A program made the translations under genes and the position numbers. This document shows positions 31,559 to 43,224 of a DNA stretch of 64,000 nucleotides, piece by piece. Source of the stretch: Miscanthus floridulus. Its lineage: Eukaryota > Streptophyta > Magnoliopsida > Poales > Poaceae. The first letter of the stretch is position 1, and every line of letters begins with the position of its first letter. The stretch spans positions 14,784,789 through 14,848,788 of the forward strand of contig NC_089593.1 in assembly GCF_019320115.1 (NCBI RefSeq). The letters run 5' to 3'. Below the pieces are notes generated by a model. That model was not told where the DNA came from and did no database searches. It worked only from the letters and a program-made list of their open reading frames with translations.

Positions 31559-33952
31559 ATGTCTCACGGGGATGGACCTCCTCCTATCTTTGAGTGAGAT
31601 GACTTTCCATATTGGAAAATCCACATGGAGGCGTACTTAGAAGCTCTAGACATTGGTATTCTTAGAGCCGCCTCACAAGACTTTCCAAAACCTCAAGATG
31701 GTACACACTTACAAGGCGATGAGGTTAATTATGAAAAGTGGAATGCAAAGGCTCGAAACACCATCTTTAGAGGCCTTTGCAAAGATGTGTTCAACCACGT
31801 AAGGAACCACAAAGACGCCCATGCACTATGGTCGGACATTTGTGCGCTCCATGAGGGAACCAAGAGTGAGCGTGAGGAATGCTATCATCTTGTGATTAAA
31901 AAGCTAAATTCATTTGAGATGCTTCCCAAAGAATGTGCTAATGCGATGTATTCACGTTTGAATGTTCTTGTAGAGGAAGTCAATGGGCTTGGACTTACTC
32001 AAATGTCACCATCCGACGTTGTGAGAAAGATCTTGCGTGTCCTCCCCATTGACAAATATGGGCATATTGTGATCGTGCTACATCAAGGTGATCTTTCCGT
32101 CGCTACACCGACACAAATCTTGGGAAAGATCAATGCTCATGAGATGTACATGCATATCACACCACAAGATGGCTCATCCTCTACCAAGAAGAAAGAGAAG
32201 GACTTAGCATTCAAAGCTAGCCAAGATAGGGGCAAAGCAAGACTTGAGTATGAGAGCTCAAGTGATGAAGAAGATGAAGATGAAAATCTTGCTCTCATGG
32301 TGAAGAAAGCCGCCAAGATGCTAAAGAAGTTAAACAAGAGTGGCATCAAGTTTGACAGCAAGAAGAAGAAGTTCTTCACAAGCTCTAGAAGGAAGCCAAT
32401 CTCCAAAATGGATTGCTTCAATTGTGGTGAACTTGGTCATCTAGCACATCAATGCACCAAGCCCAAGAAAGACAAGTTCAAGAACAAGAACAAGGGCAAG
32501 AAAGATGACTCAAGTAACGAAGATGAAGATGAGAAGAGGAAGAACAAGCCATACAAGAAGAGAGATGGCAAGAAGAGAGACTTTTACAAGAAGAAGAAGA
32601 GTGGAAAGGCCTACATTGTTGGTGATTGGCTCACAGACATTGATTCATCTAGTGGATCATCCGATGATGATAGTGACAATGAGAAGGTGGCCACCATTGC
32701 TATTGATTTTTCATCTTCATCGCCATCATCCTCTACACACCTATGTCTTATGGCCAAGGGTGAACGCAAGGTAACTAATAATGATAATAGTAGTGATGAT
32801 GAGCAAGCTAGTGATGATGATAGCGATAGCAATGATGATGATTCACCTTCATATGATGATTTTGTTAAAATACTAAGAAAATACACTAAGATCATTAGAA
32901 AGAGTAGAGCTAAAAATGAAAAGCTTGATGCTAAAAATGATTCACTCTTAGCTAAATGCGATACATTGGAAAAGGCTAATGTTGAGCTCAAAGACACAAA
33001 TGACGCTATATTATCTAAACTCAAGGAGCTCAAATCTTCTAAGAAAGAGCTTAAAGATAAACATGATAAACTTGAGTGGGTGCACAATGAGCTCATCACT
33101 AGCCACAACAAGCTAAAAGATGAATACACTACTCTTAAGATCAATCATGATACTCTTGTTATTGCTCAAGAATTTTTACCAAATGAGCCACATGATGCTA
33201 CTAACCATGTTGTTAAGATTGATATAGCTACATCATGTGATGATTTAATTGACGAGAGCATTGAGCAAGGTTCTAGTAGCAAGGGCAAGCAAGTGGTTGA
33301 GGCCGATGACTATGATGAGTTTGTCAAGCTAAAGAATGACAATGCAAAGCTCAAGAAAGATCTTGAAGAAATCAAAAGCCACAACACCATTGTGCTTGAA
33401 ACCCTTGATCATGATGGTGACTTGATCCTTGAGAATGAGAAGCTCAAAGAGGAAAACAAGAAGCTCAAGGAAGAGAAGAACAATGATGCTCTTAAGGAAG
33501 AGAACAAGAAGCTCAAGATGGAGAAAGAGCATCTCAAGGTTGGTTTGAGCAAGTTCACAAGAGGCAAATATCTTCAAAGTGAGCCACTTATGAACACTGT
33601 CATGAAGATGGATAGAAGTGGCATTGGATATGTGGCAAATGTAGAGAAGAAGAAGGCTCAAGTCCAACAACAACAATCAAAGCCAAAGCCAAAGCCAAAT
33701 AGATATTTTGAATGTGGACAAGAAGGCCACTTTGCTCATGAGTGCCAAACTCCATCACCACAACCCTTGCCCAAGCATGCTAGACCCTTTACCTTCAATG
33801 CTCACTACATGCTTAGAAAGGATTCTAGTGGAAAGATGAAAGTCATGTTTTTAGGACCCCCTAACAAGAATAGGCCTAAGAAAATTTGGGTGGCTAAGTC
33901 ACTTGTTGAGAAGGTGAAGGGCCCTCAACAAGTTTGGGTTCCTAAAGCTTGA
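31559..33952 (+). pseudogene. Copia gag with an early stop and one damaged zinc knuckle
   Basis: The ancestral start is the ATG at 31559. Codon 13 is UGA (31595-31597) in a spot where a tryptophan codon one base away would fit, and an in-frame ATG at 31625 opens 775 further codons. The gag core runs from MEAYLEALDI through the region near 32150. A CCHC knuckle CFNCGELGHLAHQC lies near 32418. A long Lys/Asp/Glu-rich coiled-coil part follows. A second knuckle near 33700 (YFECGQEGHFAHEC) has Tyr in place of the first Cys. The frame ends at UGA (33950), with a second in-frame UAG at 33965 before the protease region. Confidence 0.85.
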
Positions 33953-33967
33953 ATCTCTTGTGTGTAG

Positions 33968-35434
33968 GTGAACTACAAGACCGGTGGAAGTCATTGGATT
34001 ATTGATAGTGGTTGCACTCAACATATGACTGGTGATCCTCGTATGTTCACCTCACTAGATGAAGAGGTAGATGGACAAGAGAAAATAACATTTGGAGATA
34101 ACTCAAAGGGCAAGGTTAAAGGATTGGGCAAAGTGGCAATATTAAATGATCATTCCATCTCCAATGTGCTATATATTGCTTCATTGAGCTTCAACTTGCT
34201 ATCCATTGGACAATTGTGTGATCTTGGCTTCCAATGCTTGTTCACCGAGAAGGAGGTTGTTGTATCCAAGGTAGATGACAATCAAGAGATATTCAATGAA
34301 TTTAGATACAATAACTTATACCTAGTGGACTTCACCTCCAAAGATGCAAACTTGAAGACTTGTCTATTCACCAAAACAACACTCGGATGGCTATGGCATA
34401 GAAGACTTGCTCATGTTGGTATGAGTTCACTCAAGAAGCTAATGAAGAATGATTTGGTGAGAGGGTTGAAGGATGTGAAATTTAAGAAGGACAAGCTTTG
34501 TAGTGCATGTTAAGCCAGCAAGCAAGTTGCAAATACTCATCCAACCAAAGCTTTCATGTCAACCACAAGAGTGCTAGAACTCCTATACATGGATTTGTTT
34601 GGACCAACAACATACAAGAGTTTGGAAGGAAATCTCTATTGTCTTATGATTGTTGATGACTATTCAAGGTATACATGGGTATTCTTCCTTCATGACAAAT
34701 CCGAAGTTGCATCTTGCTTCAAGAAGTTTGCCAAGAGAGCTCAAAATGAATTTGAAGTGAAGCTCAAGAAGATAAGAAGTGGCAATGGAAAAGAATTTGA
34801 CAACACAAACATTGAAGCTTATTGTGATGAAGTTGGGATCAAGCATGAAGTCTCCACAACTTATACTCCTCAACAAAATGGTGTAGTTGAGAGGAAGAAC
34901 CAGACTTTGATTACTCTTGCAAGGATAATGCTAGATGAGTACAACACTCCTAAAGCTCTATGGGCAGAAGCAATCAACACCGCATGTTATGCATCAAACC
35001 GCCTATTCCTTCAAAAGTTCCTTGGCAAGATACCTTATGAGTTGCTCAATGGGAAGAAGCCGGACGTCTCCTTCTTTAGGGTGTTTGGTTGCAAATGCTA
35101 CATCTACAAGAAGCAGCAACACCTAGGGAAGTTCCAAAGACGTTGTGATATTGGTTTTCTTGTTGGTTACTCATTAAAGTCCAAATCATATAAAGTATTT
35201 AATCATGCCACCGGCTTGGTTGAAGAAACATATGATGTAGAATTTGATGAATCTAACGGCTCTCAAGGAGCACATGAGAATCTTGATGATGTAGGTGATG
35301 AACCATTGAGGGAGGCTATGAAGAATATTCCAGTGGGAGACATCAAGCCAAAAGATGATGAAGATAATGTACAAGTCATTAATCAACATTCTTCATCAAG
35401 TGTGCCACAAGATGGTAAAAAGATAGGAGAGTAA
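33968..35434 (+). pseudogene. Copia protease and integrase
   Basis: The aspartic protease site WIIDSGCTQHMTGD is near 33998. The GAG-pre-integrase HHCC zinc region (LWHRRLAHVGM...LCSAC) is followed by a UAA at 34511 where the family normally continues. The integrase core shows the D,D,E pattern (YMDLFGPT; IVDDYSRYTWVFFL; TPQQNGVVERKNQTL). The frame ends at 35434. The downstream RT lies in another frame, so a one-base indel between about 35400 and 35440 separates them. Integrase residues look intact but the ORF as a whole is broken twice. Confidence 0.85.
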
Positions 35435-35466
35435 AAAATGAAGATACTCATGTCTCCCATGAGCAA

Positions 35467-37194
35467 ATGGTGGTACAAGCACAAGATGTTGATGCTCCAC
35501 AACCTCCTCCTCAAGTGGTCAATAGAAGAAATACACCTCTCCTACAAGATCATCCACAAGATCTCATCATAGGGAGTCCATCAAAGGGTGTAATGACTCG
35601 ATATCAAAAACTTGCTTCATTTATTCCTCATCACTCTTTTATCTCTTGCTATGAGCCTACCAAGATAGAAGAAGCTCTTAAAGATTCGGATTGGATCAAT
35701 GCCACGCATGAAGAGATGAACAACTTCACTCGCAATGAAGTTTGGACTCTTGAAGAGCGACCAAAAGGTGCAAGAGTCATTGGAACTAAGTGGGTGTTCC
35801 GCAACAAGCAAGATGATCAAGGTGTTGTTATGAGGAACAAGGCAAGACTAGTTGCAAAGGGGTTCTCCCAAGTTGAAGGTTTGGATTTTGGAGAGACTTT
35901 TGCACCGGTTGCAAGATTAGAAGCCATCCGTTTCCTACTTGCATATGCATCATATCATAAAATGAAACTATATCAAATGGATGTGAAAAGTGCATTTTTA
36001 AATGGCTTTATTAATGAACTAGTCTATGTTGATCAACCTCCCGGGTTTGAAGACCCTAGATATCCTAATCATGTTTATAGGTTGTCCAAGGCACTATATG
36101 GGCTTAAGCAAGCCCCAAGAGCTCGGTATGAACGCCTTCGGGACTTCCTCATTGAGAAGGGCTTCACCATTGGGAAGGTCGACACCACACTATTTACCAA
36201 GAAGCTTGATGGGCATATCTTCATTTGTCAAGTATATGTTGATGATATCATCTTTGGATCATCAAATGAAGACTCATGCAAAGAATTTGGTGAATTGATG
36301 TCAAAGGAGTTCGAGATATCAATGATTGGTGAGCTTACATTCTTTCTTGGTTTTCAAGTCAAGCAAATGAAAGAAGGCATCTTCATCTCTCAAGAGAAAT
36401 ACACAAAAGATCTTCTCAAGAGATTCAAGATGGATGAATGTAAGCCAATCAAGACACCATTGCCTACCAATGGACATCTGTACCTAGATGAGGGAGGTAA
36501 CCCGGTTAATCAAACTCTCTACCATTCCATGATTGGTAGCTTGTTATATTTGACCGTATCTAGGCCCAACATCATGTTTAGTGTGTGTATGTGTGCTAGA
36601 TTTCAAGCTAATCATAAGGAAACACATTTAATTGCTGCAAAAAGAATCCTTAGGTATCTTAAGCACACACCAAGCATTGGCCTTTGGTATCCCAAAGGAG
36701 CTATATTTGAATTAGTTGGCTATTTTGATTTGGATTGTGCCGGTTGCAAAGTTGATAGAAAAAGCAAATCCAGAGGGTGCCATTTGCTTGGTAGATCACT
36801 TATGTCTTGGTCCTTCAAGAAACAAAATAGTGTGGCTTTGTCCACTGCTGAAGAGGAATACATTGCCGTGGGTGCTTATTGTGCACAAATATTATACATG
36901 AAACAAACTTTGCTAGACTATGGAGTAGTTCTAGAAAAGGTACCTCTTTTGTGCAATAATGAAAGTGCGGTAAAACTTGCAAATAATCTGGTTCAATACT
37001 CTCGCACCAAGCACATAGATATCCGCCATCACTTTCTAAGAGGTCATGTTGCTAAAAATGATATATCACTAGAAGGTGTAAGAACCGAATATCAATTAGC
37101 GGATATCTTCACTAAACTGCTAGATGAGGCTACATTTTGTAGATTGCGGAATGAGCTCAATGTACTTGATTTTAGTAACTTCACAAAAAATTGA
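35467..37194 (+). CDS. Copia reverse transcriptase-RNase H
   Basis: The RT core runs through WTLEERPKGARVIGTKWVF, LVAKGFSQVEGLDF, MDVKSAFLNGFINE, ALYGLKQAPRA and the catalytic YVDDIIFGS. RNase H follows with GYFDLDCAG, MSWSFKKQNSVALSTAEEEY and the terminal HIDIRHHFLRGHV. It ends at UGA after LDFSNFTKN. The 575 codons are uninterrupted. It is separated by frameshift from the integrase upstream. Confidence 0.9.
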   Translation: MVVQAQDVDAPQPPPQVVNRRNTPLLQDHPQDLIIGSPSKGVMTRYQKLASFIPHHSFISCYEPTKIEEALKDSDWINATHEEMNNFTRNEVWTLEERPKGARVIGTKWVFRNKQDDQGVVMRNKARLVAKGFSQVEGLDFGETFAPVARLEAIRFLLAYASYHKMKLYQMDVKSAFLNGFINELVYVDQPPGFEDPRYPNHVYRLSKALYGLKQAPRARYERLRDFLIEKGFTIGKVDTTLFTKKLDGHIFICQVYVDDIIFGSSNEDSCKEFGELMSKEFEISMIGELTFFLGFQVKQMKEGIFISQEKYTKDLLKRFKMDECKPIKTPLPTNGHLYLDEGGNPVNQTLYHSMIGSLLYLTVSRPNIMFSVCMCARFQANHKETHLIAAKRILRYLKHTPSIGLWYPKGAIFELVGYFDLDCAGCKVDRKSKSRGCHLLGRSLMSWSFKKQNSVALSTAEEEYIAVGAYCAQILYMKQTLLDYGVVLEKVPLLCNNESAVKLANNLVQYSRTKHIDIRHHFLRGHVAKNDISLEGVRTEYQLADIFTKLLDEATFCRLRNELNVLDFSNFTKN

Positions 37195-38656
37195 GCTTGT
37201 ATTGTCCCTTGCATTCATTATAATATACAACATGTTTAATGTTTGGTAATGCATATAGGGCTTGTCTAACATGGTTAAGATAACCGCCGAAAAGCGTGTG
37301 AAGAAGCTTAACCTTAGATCAAACTTGACAAGCAACTAGATTTACTTACAAGTATTGCATATGCATGAATGTTGTTTGTCGTTTGTCTTCAATTTGCCCT
37401 CTTATTTGCCTATTTTCTTAAAAAGAATTATAGCCTAAGGCAAAATATTTTGAAAAACTTGAGGGTTTGAGAGAGGTCACTCACATTAGTCCCAATTGGT
37501 GTTTATTTGGATCTTATTTAAGTTGGGACCGGATTGGGAATAGGTAGCATGGAGGAACATTAAAGATTCGCTGGAAAAGGGTGACCGGACGCTGCACCGG
37601 ACTCTGCAGTCCAGCGTCTGGTCAGTTCACAGGAGGTGAACGCGCTGCAAAGGAGTGACTAGACTCTGTCTTTCAGCGTCTAGTCAGAAGACGTCTCAGC
37701 GTCCGGTTGTGTGATGAAGATGAAGGCTAGGTTGACTGGACACTGGCTGCGTCCGGTTAGTGTCCACCGGACGCGTTCAGTCATGATTCTAGAGGAATTG
37801 GACCTCTCTGGAATTAATCGGACACTAGGTGGTAGCATCCGGTCGCTACCACTGGAGCGTCCGGTCAGTAGATCTCGTGTGGCTTTAGGACTCTTTATCC
37901 GTTTCCTTTCTTGTCATGTTGGGGGGCCCTATTTAACCAAATTGGCCATACCTAGCATCACATCCGCCTATGCCCTAGCCTTCCCTGCGCCGATGCCGCC
38001 ACAGCTCATTCGTGCCACCACCATCACGCCAGCTCCATGCCCACACAGCTCTTCCGCATGCTAGCTCACCGTGCCAACACTAGCCCACGCGCCCGCCGCT
38101 GCCAGCCCATGTCCACATGCCGCCATCAGCTCGTGAGCCTCTGCAGCCGCCGTGCCACTGTGTAGAGCTCCACCACCATCCACTCCTCGGGTGCCTACCA
38201 TGCTCCCTTATCGCCGTGTCACTACAAAGCTCTCACAGTGCCGGTAAGGCCTTCTCCAACATCGTCGTGCCCTAATCCGCATTGCTATTACATGCTTTAA
38301 CTTCAAATTGCAACCAGGGCAATCGATTCATCGCGAACCCTAACCCTAGCGGTCTCGGTGTTCCCCCCGCGTGTCACTTCTCTTTTCTTCAGATCATCGG
38401 TTCGTCAGGTAGCAAGCCAGTCATTTCTATTTCACATCTAAATTGCTTGCTCTCATAGGGTTTCACATCTTTTAGATATATCGTATTTACTTGTATATCC
38501 ATCTATTCCATCGTGCAGCGAGTCAGTGCCATTGAGGTGTTTGTGACAGTTGACAGTCAACTTGGAGCCAAGCTCGCGAGTACGGATCGAGGCCAAGCCT
38601 CAAAAGTGTCAGTGGACAGTTGATCTTGTTAGTGGCAGTTTTTCTTGTCAGATCAG
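37195..38656 (+). promoter_or_regulatory. Region between pol and ORF3 with LTR-like motif array and TATA-like element
   Basis: The array of CCGGACGC-type words at about 37580-37870 (GTGACCGGACGCTG, CAGCGTCCGGTTG, GAGCGTCCGGTCAG) is followed at about 37930 by CCCTATTTAACC, the same order as in the LTRs. A C-rich leader then runs to the ORF3 ATG at 38657, with a possible intron (GGTAAGGCC near 38243 to a CAG near 38395). I infer an internal promoter for ORF3. Confidence 0.45.
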
Positions 38657-41220
38657 ATGGCTCGCACCAAGAATGTTGTAGGTGGTCCAGGAGATGATGA
38701 TTGGAGGCCCCCGCCTCGCCTGCCTATAGATCCTAAAGGCAAGGCGATGAAGAAGGTTGCATCAAAGAAGCGCAAGTACCCTGATGCAGAGACAGCTCAT
38801 GCAGCAGCAGTTGCAGAGGCCACAGAGCGTGCCGAGAGAGGAGGTGCCCACAATAGAGTTGTCATTGCAGATCAGCAGCTTACACCAGCACAGAGGGCAG
38901 TAGTTGAGGAGGCTGAGCGTCTTCATGGTAGTCCACCTAGGACTGTCATGATGGCAGGACGACGTCTTCCCATTGTGGATCCTTAGTCTCAGGGGGAGTC
39001 ACAATAGGAGTCACAGCAGCAGCCCCCACTAGTAGAGCCTTAGCCAGCTCAAGAGACATAGGAGGGACAGCAGTCACAACAGCCTTAGGAGGGTGAGGAG
39101 GGCTAGCAGGCTGAGGAGACCAAGTAGGCACCCCAGCCACAGCTACGCCGCTCTGGTCATACCCGTGTTCTAGTCTCACCGAGGCCACCGACACAGCAGA
39201 GGGGATCACATCCACCGCTTAGACCATAGGGTCCGCCTCCAGTGGTACATCTTGACTTGAGGGCTGCTACGGCCAAGCAGGTTCGGCAGCTGAGGTTTGT
39301 AGAGTTTAAGGTGTGGTTTCCTCCGAGGAGGGATGAGAGAGCAACAGAGGGTTTCTACACGCCACTGCAGGAGGATTTCTACAATGCTTATCTCAATAGT
39401 GGGGTAGTGTTCAGATCTCAGCGGGTATGCAGTATAGAGTCTATTGTGGTAGTAGCCGGAGAGCATATCTGCCCCTACTTATCATATTTGCTAGGGCTGA
39501 TAGATTTGATTGGATGGATAGGATTATATGTTCTATCTTGGGTCTGTCAGTTCTATGCTTCGCTCTATGTTGACCCGCACCATAACTTCATACACTTTGT
39601 ATTCAGAGGCAGAGACTACAGGGTGATGAGTTTTAGGGCTAGGGAGATACTGAGGCTATAGGAGCAACCTGTCAGGTTACATGAGGTATGTTATGGACAG
39701 TAAGAGCCTCCCAGGCATCCTCATGGAGGTTTGGTGCCCCCTACAGATCTTGTGCGCCATTGCTTCAAGGAGCCCTTTGGTGAGGGGTCGAGGAGGAACC
39801 CCAGTGACCTTACTCCTATAGCTAGAGTTCTAGAGGCTATCATCAGGAGGACACTACTTCCTAGGTTGAGATACAGAGAGGGCTTGACTCACCTCCAGCT
39901 TTGGCTTCTTAATGCCCTGATGCAGCAGACAATGTTCTATATTTGGGATCTTCTTCTATTTGAGATGGAGGACATAATAGTTGAGGGCTTCAAGGGTCAC
40001 AGGTAGCTTCCATATGCACATTGGATCACTTTCCTGATGCTCAAGGCTGTGTAGGTTAGGACCCTAGAGATGGTTGCCGAGTACAGAGGTGCCACCACAG
40101 AGTTTCTAGCTTATAACATGGCACAGAGGATCAGACATAACATACCATAGGCTCCCACTCAGCCTCACCGTCGTCTAGATGTACCAGAGTCCACAGCTCA
40201 ATAGGACAAGATTATTAGAGGCATAGCAGCTACTGAGGAGGAGCAGCTTGAGGCTCAGCAGGAGAGGAGCGAGTCTAGTGATAGTTCTGATGATGACTAC
40301 CTGCCTATTCCTCATATGCCTCCACGCAGACACGATGTAGAGGCCGGCAGTTCTAGCTTAGCTCTACCTACACCATAGATGGACCCCGCTTTGATTGCTA
40401 TTCTTGAGCGGATGCAGCAGGATCAGGCTAGACAGGCTCAGGAGACCGCTGCCAACTTTGCACAGTTTTAGGCTTGTCAGGACGAGTTTCAGTGACAATA
40501 GTAGGTCCTCCAGTAGCAGCAGCAATAGATGCATCAACAGCAGTTACTCATGTAGCAGCAGCTTATGGGATTCATGCAGCATGTAGTCACAGCACTTGGG
40601 GCTCCATAGCCACAGCCTTCGCCCCAGCTTGCTCAGCCTACCACCACTACGATGACTCTAGCAGTACAGTCCAATGGGCTTTAGAGTTAGGGATAGCCTC
40701 TAGCTCCGTTTGCTTCTCCCACAGTACAGGTGTCTTAGTGGTTATCCTCACCAGTGGTAGCCCCACAGTTCACACCATATCATATGGGCTTCACACCAGA
40801 TCAGTCATCCTCGCTATTTATGCCTAACACGTCAGTCTCCAGGAGTCTTGGAGCATCTTTTAGTGAGTTGACAGGCATGCCTACACCGCCACATATGCAT
40901 GCTGCCGGTCCTTCTACAGCAGCTCCTGTCGTTGTGACTACTCAGAGGCTCCCTTCCTTTGTCGCATCTTTAGATCCTACGATAGATATTCTAGCAGCAT
41001 CACAGGCAGCACCTACCCTAGCTCAGACCTAGACCGCTTCAGCGACGCTTCTAGCCACAAAGGGTCAGTCGTTCCAGAGCTCAGGGTTAGATGATGATGG
41101 TGCCCAGTTTCAGCTTGCTCCGCGTACCTTAGCGCCTAGCTCGTCCGCTGTAGCCCCGCCGACTGACCCTTAGGTTTTGGTGTTTGATGCCAAAGGGGGA
41201 GAGGGTTTGAGTATGTAGAC
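38657..41220 (+). pseudogene. Decayed third ORF of the copia element, about 30 in-frame stops
   Basis: ATG at 38657 opens MARTKNVVGGPGDDDW with a basic stretch (KKVASKKRKYP). The same frame can be followed past stop after stop to about 41170: no indel breaks it. A globular middle part (about 39240-40010; VRQLRFVEFKVWFPP, FYASLYVDPHHNFIHFVF) is followed by a Gln-rich tail. I count about 30 in-frame stops, of which all but one UAA (about 39704) and one UGA (about 40492) are UAG, mostly among CAG glutamine codons. The position after pol matches the extra (env-like) ORF of SIRE elements, but I see no signal peptide or membrane segment. Confidence 0.65.
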
Positions 41221-41654
41221 TCAGGGGAAGCAACTTTTAGGGGGAGCTAGTTATCTATTATTAGCTTATTATATACATTTGGAGTTTTATTTATGTGATA
41301 CACTATTACTATTATGCATTCGTGTGTTTACTTTCATGCATACTATTATATCTATGTGATAGTGATATCTACGTGATTGTGATATATGACATGTGTGCTC
41401 TCTACTTTGTATTCATTGATGTCATATCACTTGTGTTATGCTCATTTGCTTTTGCTTCCGCATTTATACTCTGATGCAAATGAGCTTTATTACTTGTACT
41501 CATACTTATTTCATATCTTTTGAGTACATTATGTTGGCTTGGGTCATATAAGCTTGCCTAATTCTTTTGTTCTTATTGACAAAAGCTTATATGATCCAAG
41601 CATGATAAAAACCTCACTCTTTCACATACTCGAGGTGGTATTGTCATCAATCAC

Positions 41655-41668
41655 CAAAAAGGGGGAGA
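41655..41668 (+). promoter_or_regulatory. Polypurine tract of the copia element
   Basis: AAAAAGGGGGAGA ends one base before the TG start of the 3' LTR at 41670. Confidence 0.85.
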
Positions 41669-41669
41669 T

Positions 41670-43219
41670 TGAAAGCATCCAGGCCCCTAGTTGGGTTTCG
41701 GTGATTAATGATAATACAAGATTACTATGACTAACGTGTGTTTTGTAGAGCCAATTAAGTTAGGTCATGGTAATGGGGATCGATTGGGCAATCGAGGTGG
41801 TCATGCCCCTACGATGGAAATCATTTTGGTTTTCAAATGATGGATGACAAGGTTAAGGATGACTAGTTCTAAGTGTTGATTGGAGTTGGAGTGACACTTA
41901 GAGTAGTTTAGGACTTTATTTTTTCCTTTGGTCGTACTATTAAGGGGGGTATGGATGGGTAGCTTGACCTAGATAAGTCTAGTGAGTTAGGTGTGGTGCA
42001 CACTTATTAAAACTAGCACTAGGTAGCTCCTACTTATGCCTAAGATTCAATGGAGCAAACTTCATTCACATATGATCGAGAGTTGAAGGTGAATGGAGGG
42101 TCAAATACTGACCGGACGCTGGCTCCGGTGCGACCGAACGCTGGCCGTAGGGTCCGGTCAATTCATTTAATCAGGAGACTACGTTCGGTGTGATCGGACA
42201 CTGGAGTGGTCAAGTGACCGAACACTGAGAGGCAGCGTCCGGTCAACTCCAGTAAGGTTCCAGAGAAAGGTTCCAGTGACCGGACCCTGAGGGTTCAGCA
42301 TCTGGTCGAGTACAGTAAGGTTCCAGTGAGGGTTTAATGCGACTAGATGCGTCCGGTCAGTGGTAATCGAACACTGCCAGCGTCCGGTCAACACTTAAAC
42401 ACTGGTGTGCGGGTTGAACTGACTGGAGCATCCGGTCATCATGACCGGAGCATCCAGTGATCCCGCAGAGGCTCATAATGGTTCGTTTTTCAGGCTGTCT
42501 TATAAATAGAAGCTCCACTCATGTGTGGAGTAACTTTTGCTCATTCCAACAGCTGAGAAACATGTTTGTGAGTGCCAAGAAGAGCAAGGTCCTAGTGAGG
42601 TGATTGAGATTTGAGAATCTAAGAGAGTAGCCTCATTAGTGAATCAAGAGTAGCAAAGTGTGCATCCACCGTTCTCATTAGGCTTCGCGTGGTCAAGTGA
42701 GAGTTCGTGCTTGTTACTCTTGGTGATCGCCATCACCTAGATGGCTTGGTGTTGATTGGGAGCTTGGTGATCACCCGACGGAGCTTGTGGGTGACCCAAC
42801 TCAAGTTGTGAGCGGTTTTGGGTGATTCGCCGCGACGGAGTGTCGAAGAATCAACCCGTAGAGAGCACTTGATCCTTACGCAGATCAAGGGGGAGCTACA
42901 CCCTTGCGCAGGTGCTCCAATGAGGACTAGTGGGGAGTGGTGACTCTTCGATACCTCGGCAAAATATCGCCGCGTTCCTCTCTCTCTCTATTTACTTTGA
43001 GCATTTACTTTGAGTAATTCAATACTTGTTCTTACATTCATAGAATTGCCATGCTAGAGTAAGTTTAGAACATAGGTTGCAAGTCCTTTGTGCGTTAGAT
43101 TGTTAGAAATACTTTTATAGGAACAAGGGGTTAATTGGGTTAACCGTATGATTTAATTACTGCAAGAAAATTTAGAATTAGCCCAATTCACCCCCCTCTT
43201 GGGCATCTTGATCCTTTCA
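41670..43219 (+). repeat. 3' LTR of the copia element
   Basis: This 1550-bp copy of the LTR has the motif array at about 42100-42470 and the same TATA region (CTTATAAATAG near 42500). It ends CTTGATCCTTTCA. Confidence 0.9.
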
Positions 43220-43224
43220 GCCAC

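Larger units (their letters stand above)
29945..43219 (+). mobile_element. 13.3-kb SIRE/Maximus-like Ty1/copia retrotransposon with a third ORF
   Basis: LTRs lie at 29945-31505 and 41670-43219, with GCCAC target duplications at 29940-29944 and 43220-43224. The primer site follows the 5' LTR (TTGGTATCAGAGAC, initiator-tRNA type) and a purine tract precedes the 3' LTR. Gag, protease-integrase and RT-RNase H are in copia order, followed by a 4.4-kb tail holding a promoter-like motif array and a decayed ORF3. LTRs above 1.5 kb and an extra ORF after pol fit the SIRE/Maximus lineage. The first 130 bp of the LTRs differ at about six sites, so this insertion is clearly older than the neighbouring gypsy element. 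Several stops and one frameshift make it defective. Confidence 0.9.

Noticed and set aside
32137..33144. Ser/Leu-rich ORFs antisense to copia gag
   Set aside because: Shadows of the Lys/Asp/Glu-rich coiled-coil coding strand.
38984..41170. Stop-codon reassignment or programmed amber readthrough in ORF3
   Set aside because: About 30 stops is far beyond known readthrough in plants; CHG-type C-to-T decay explains TAG bias more simply. Kept only as something to test.
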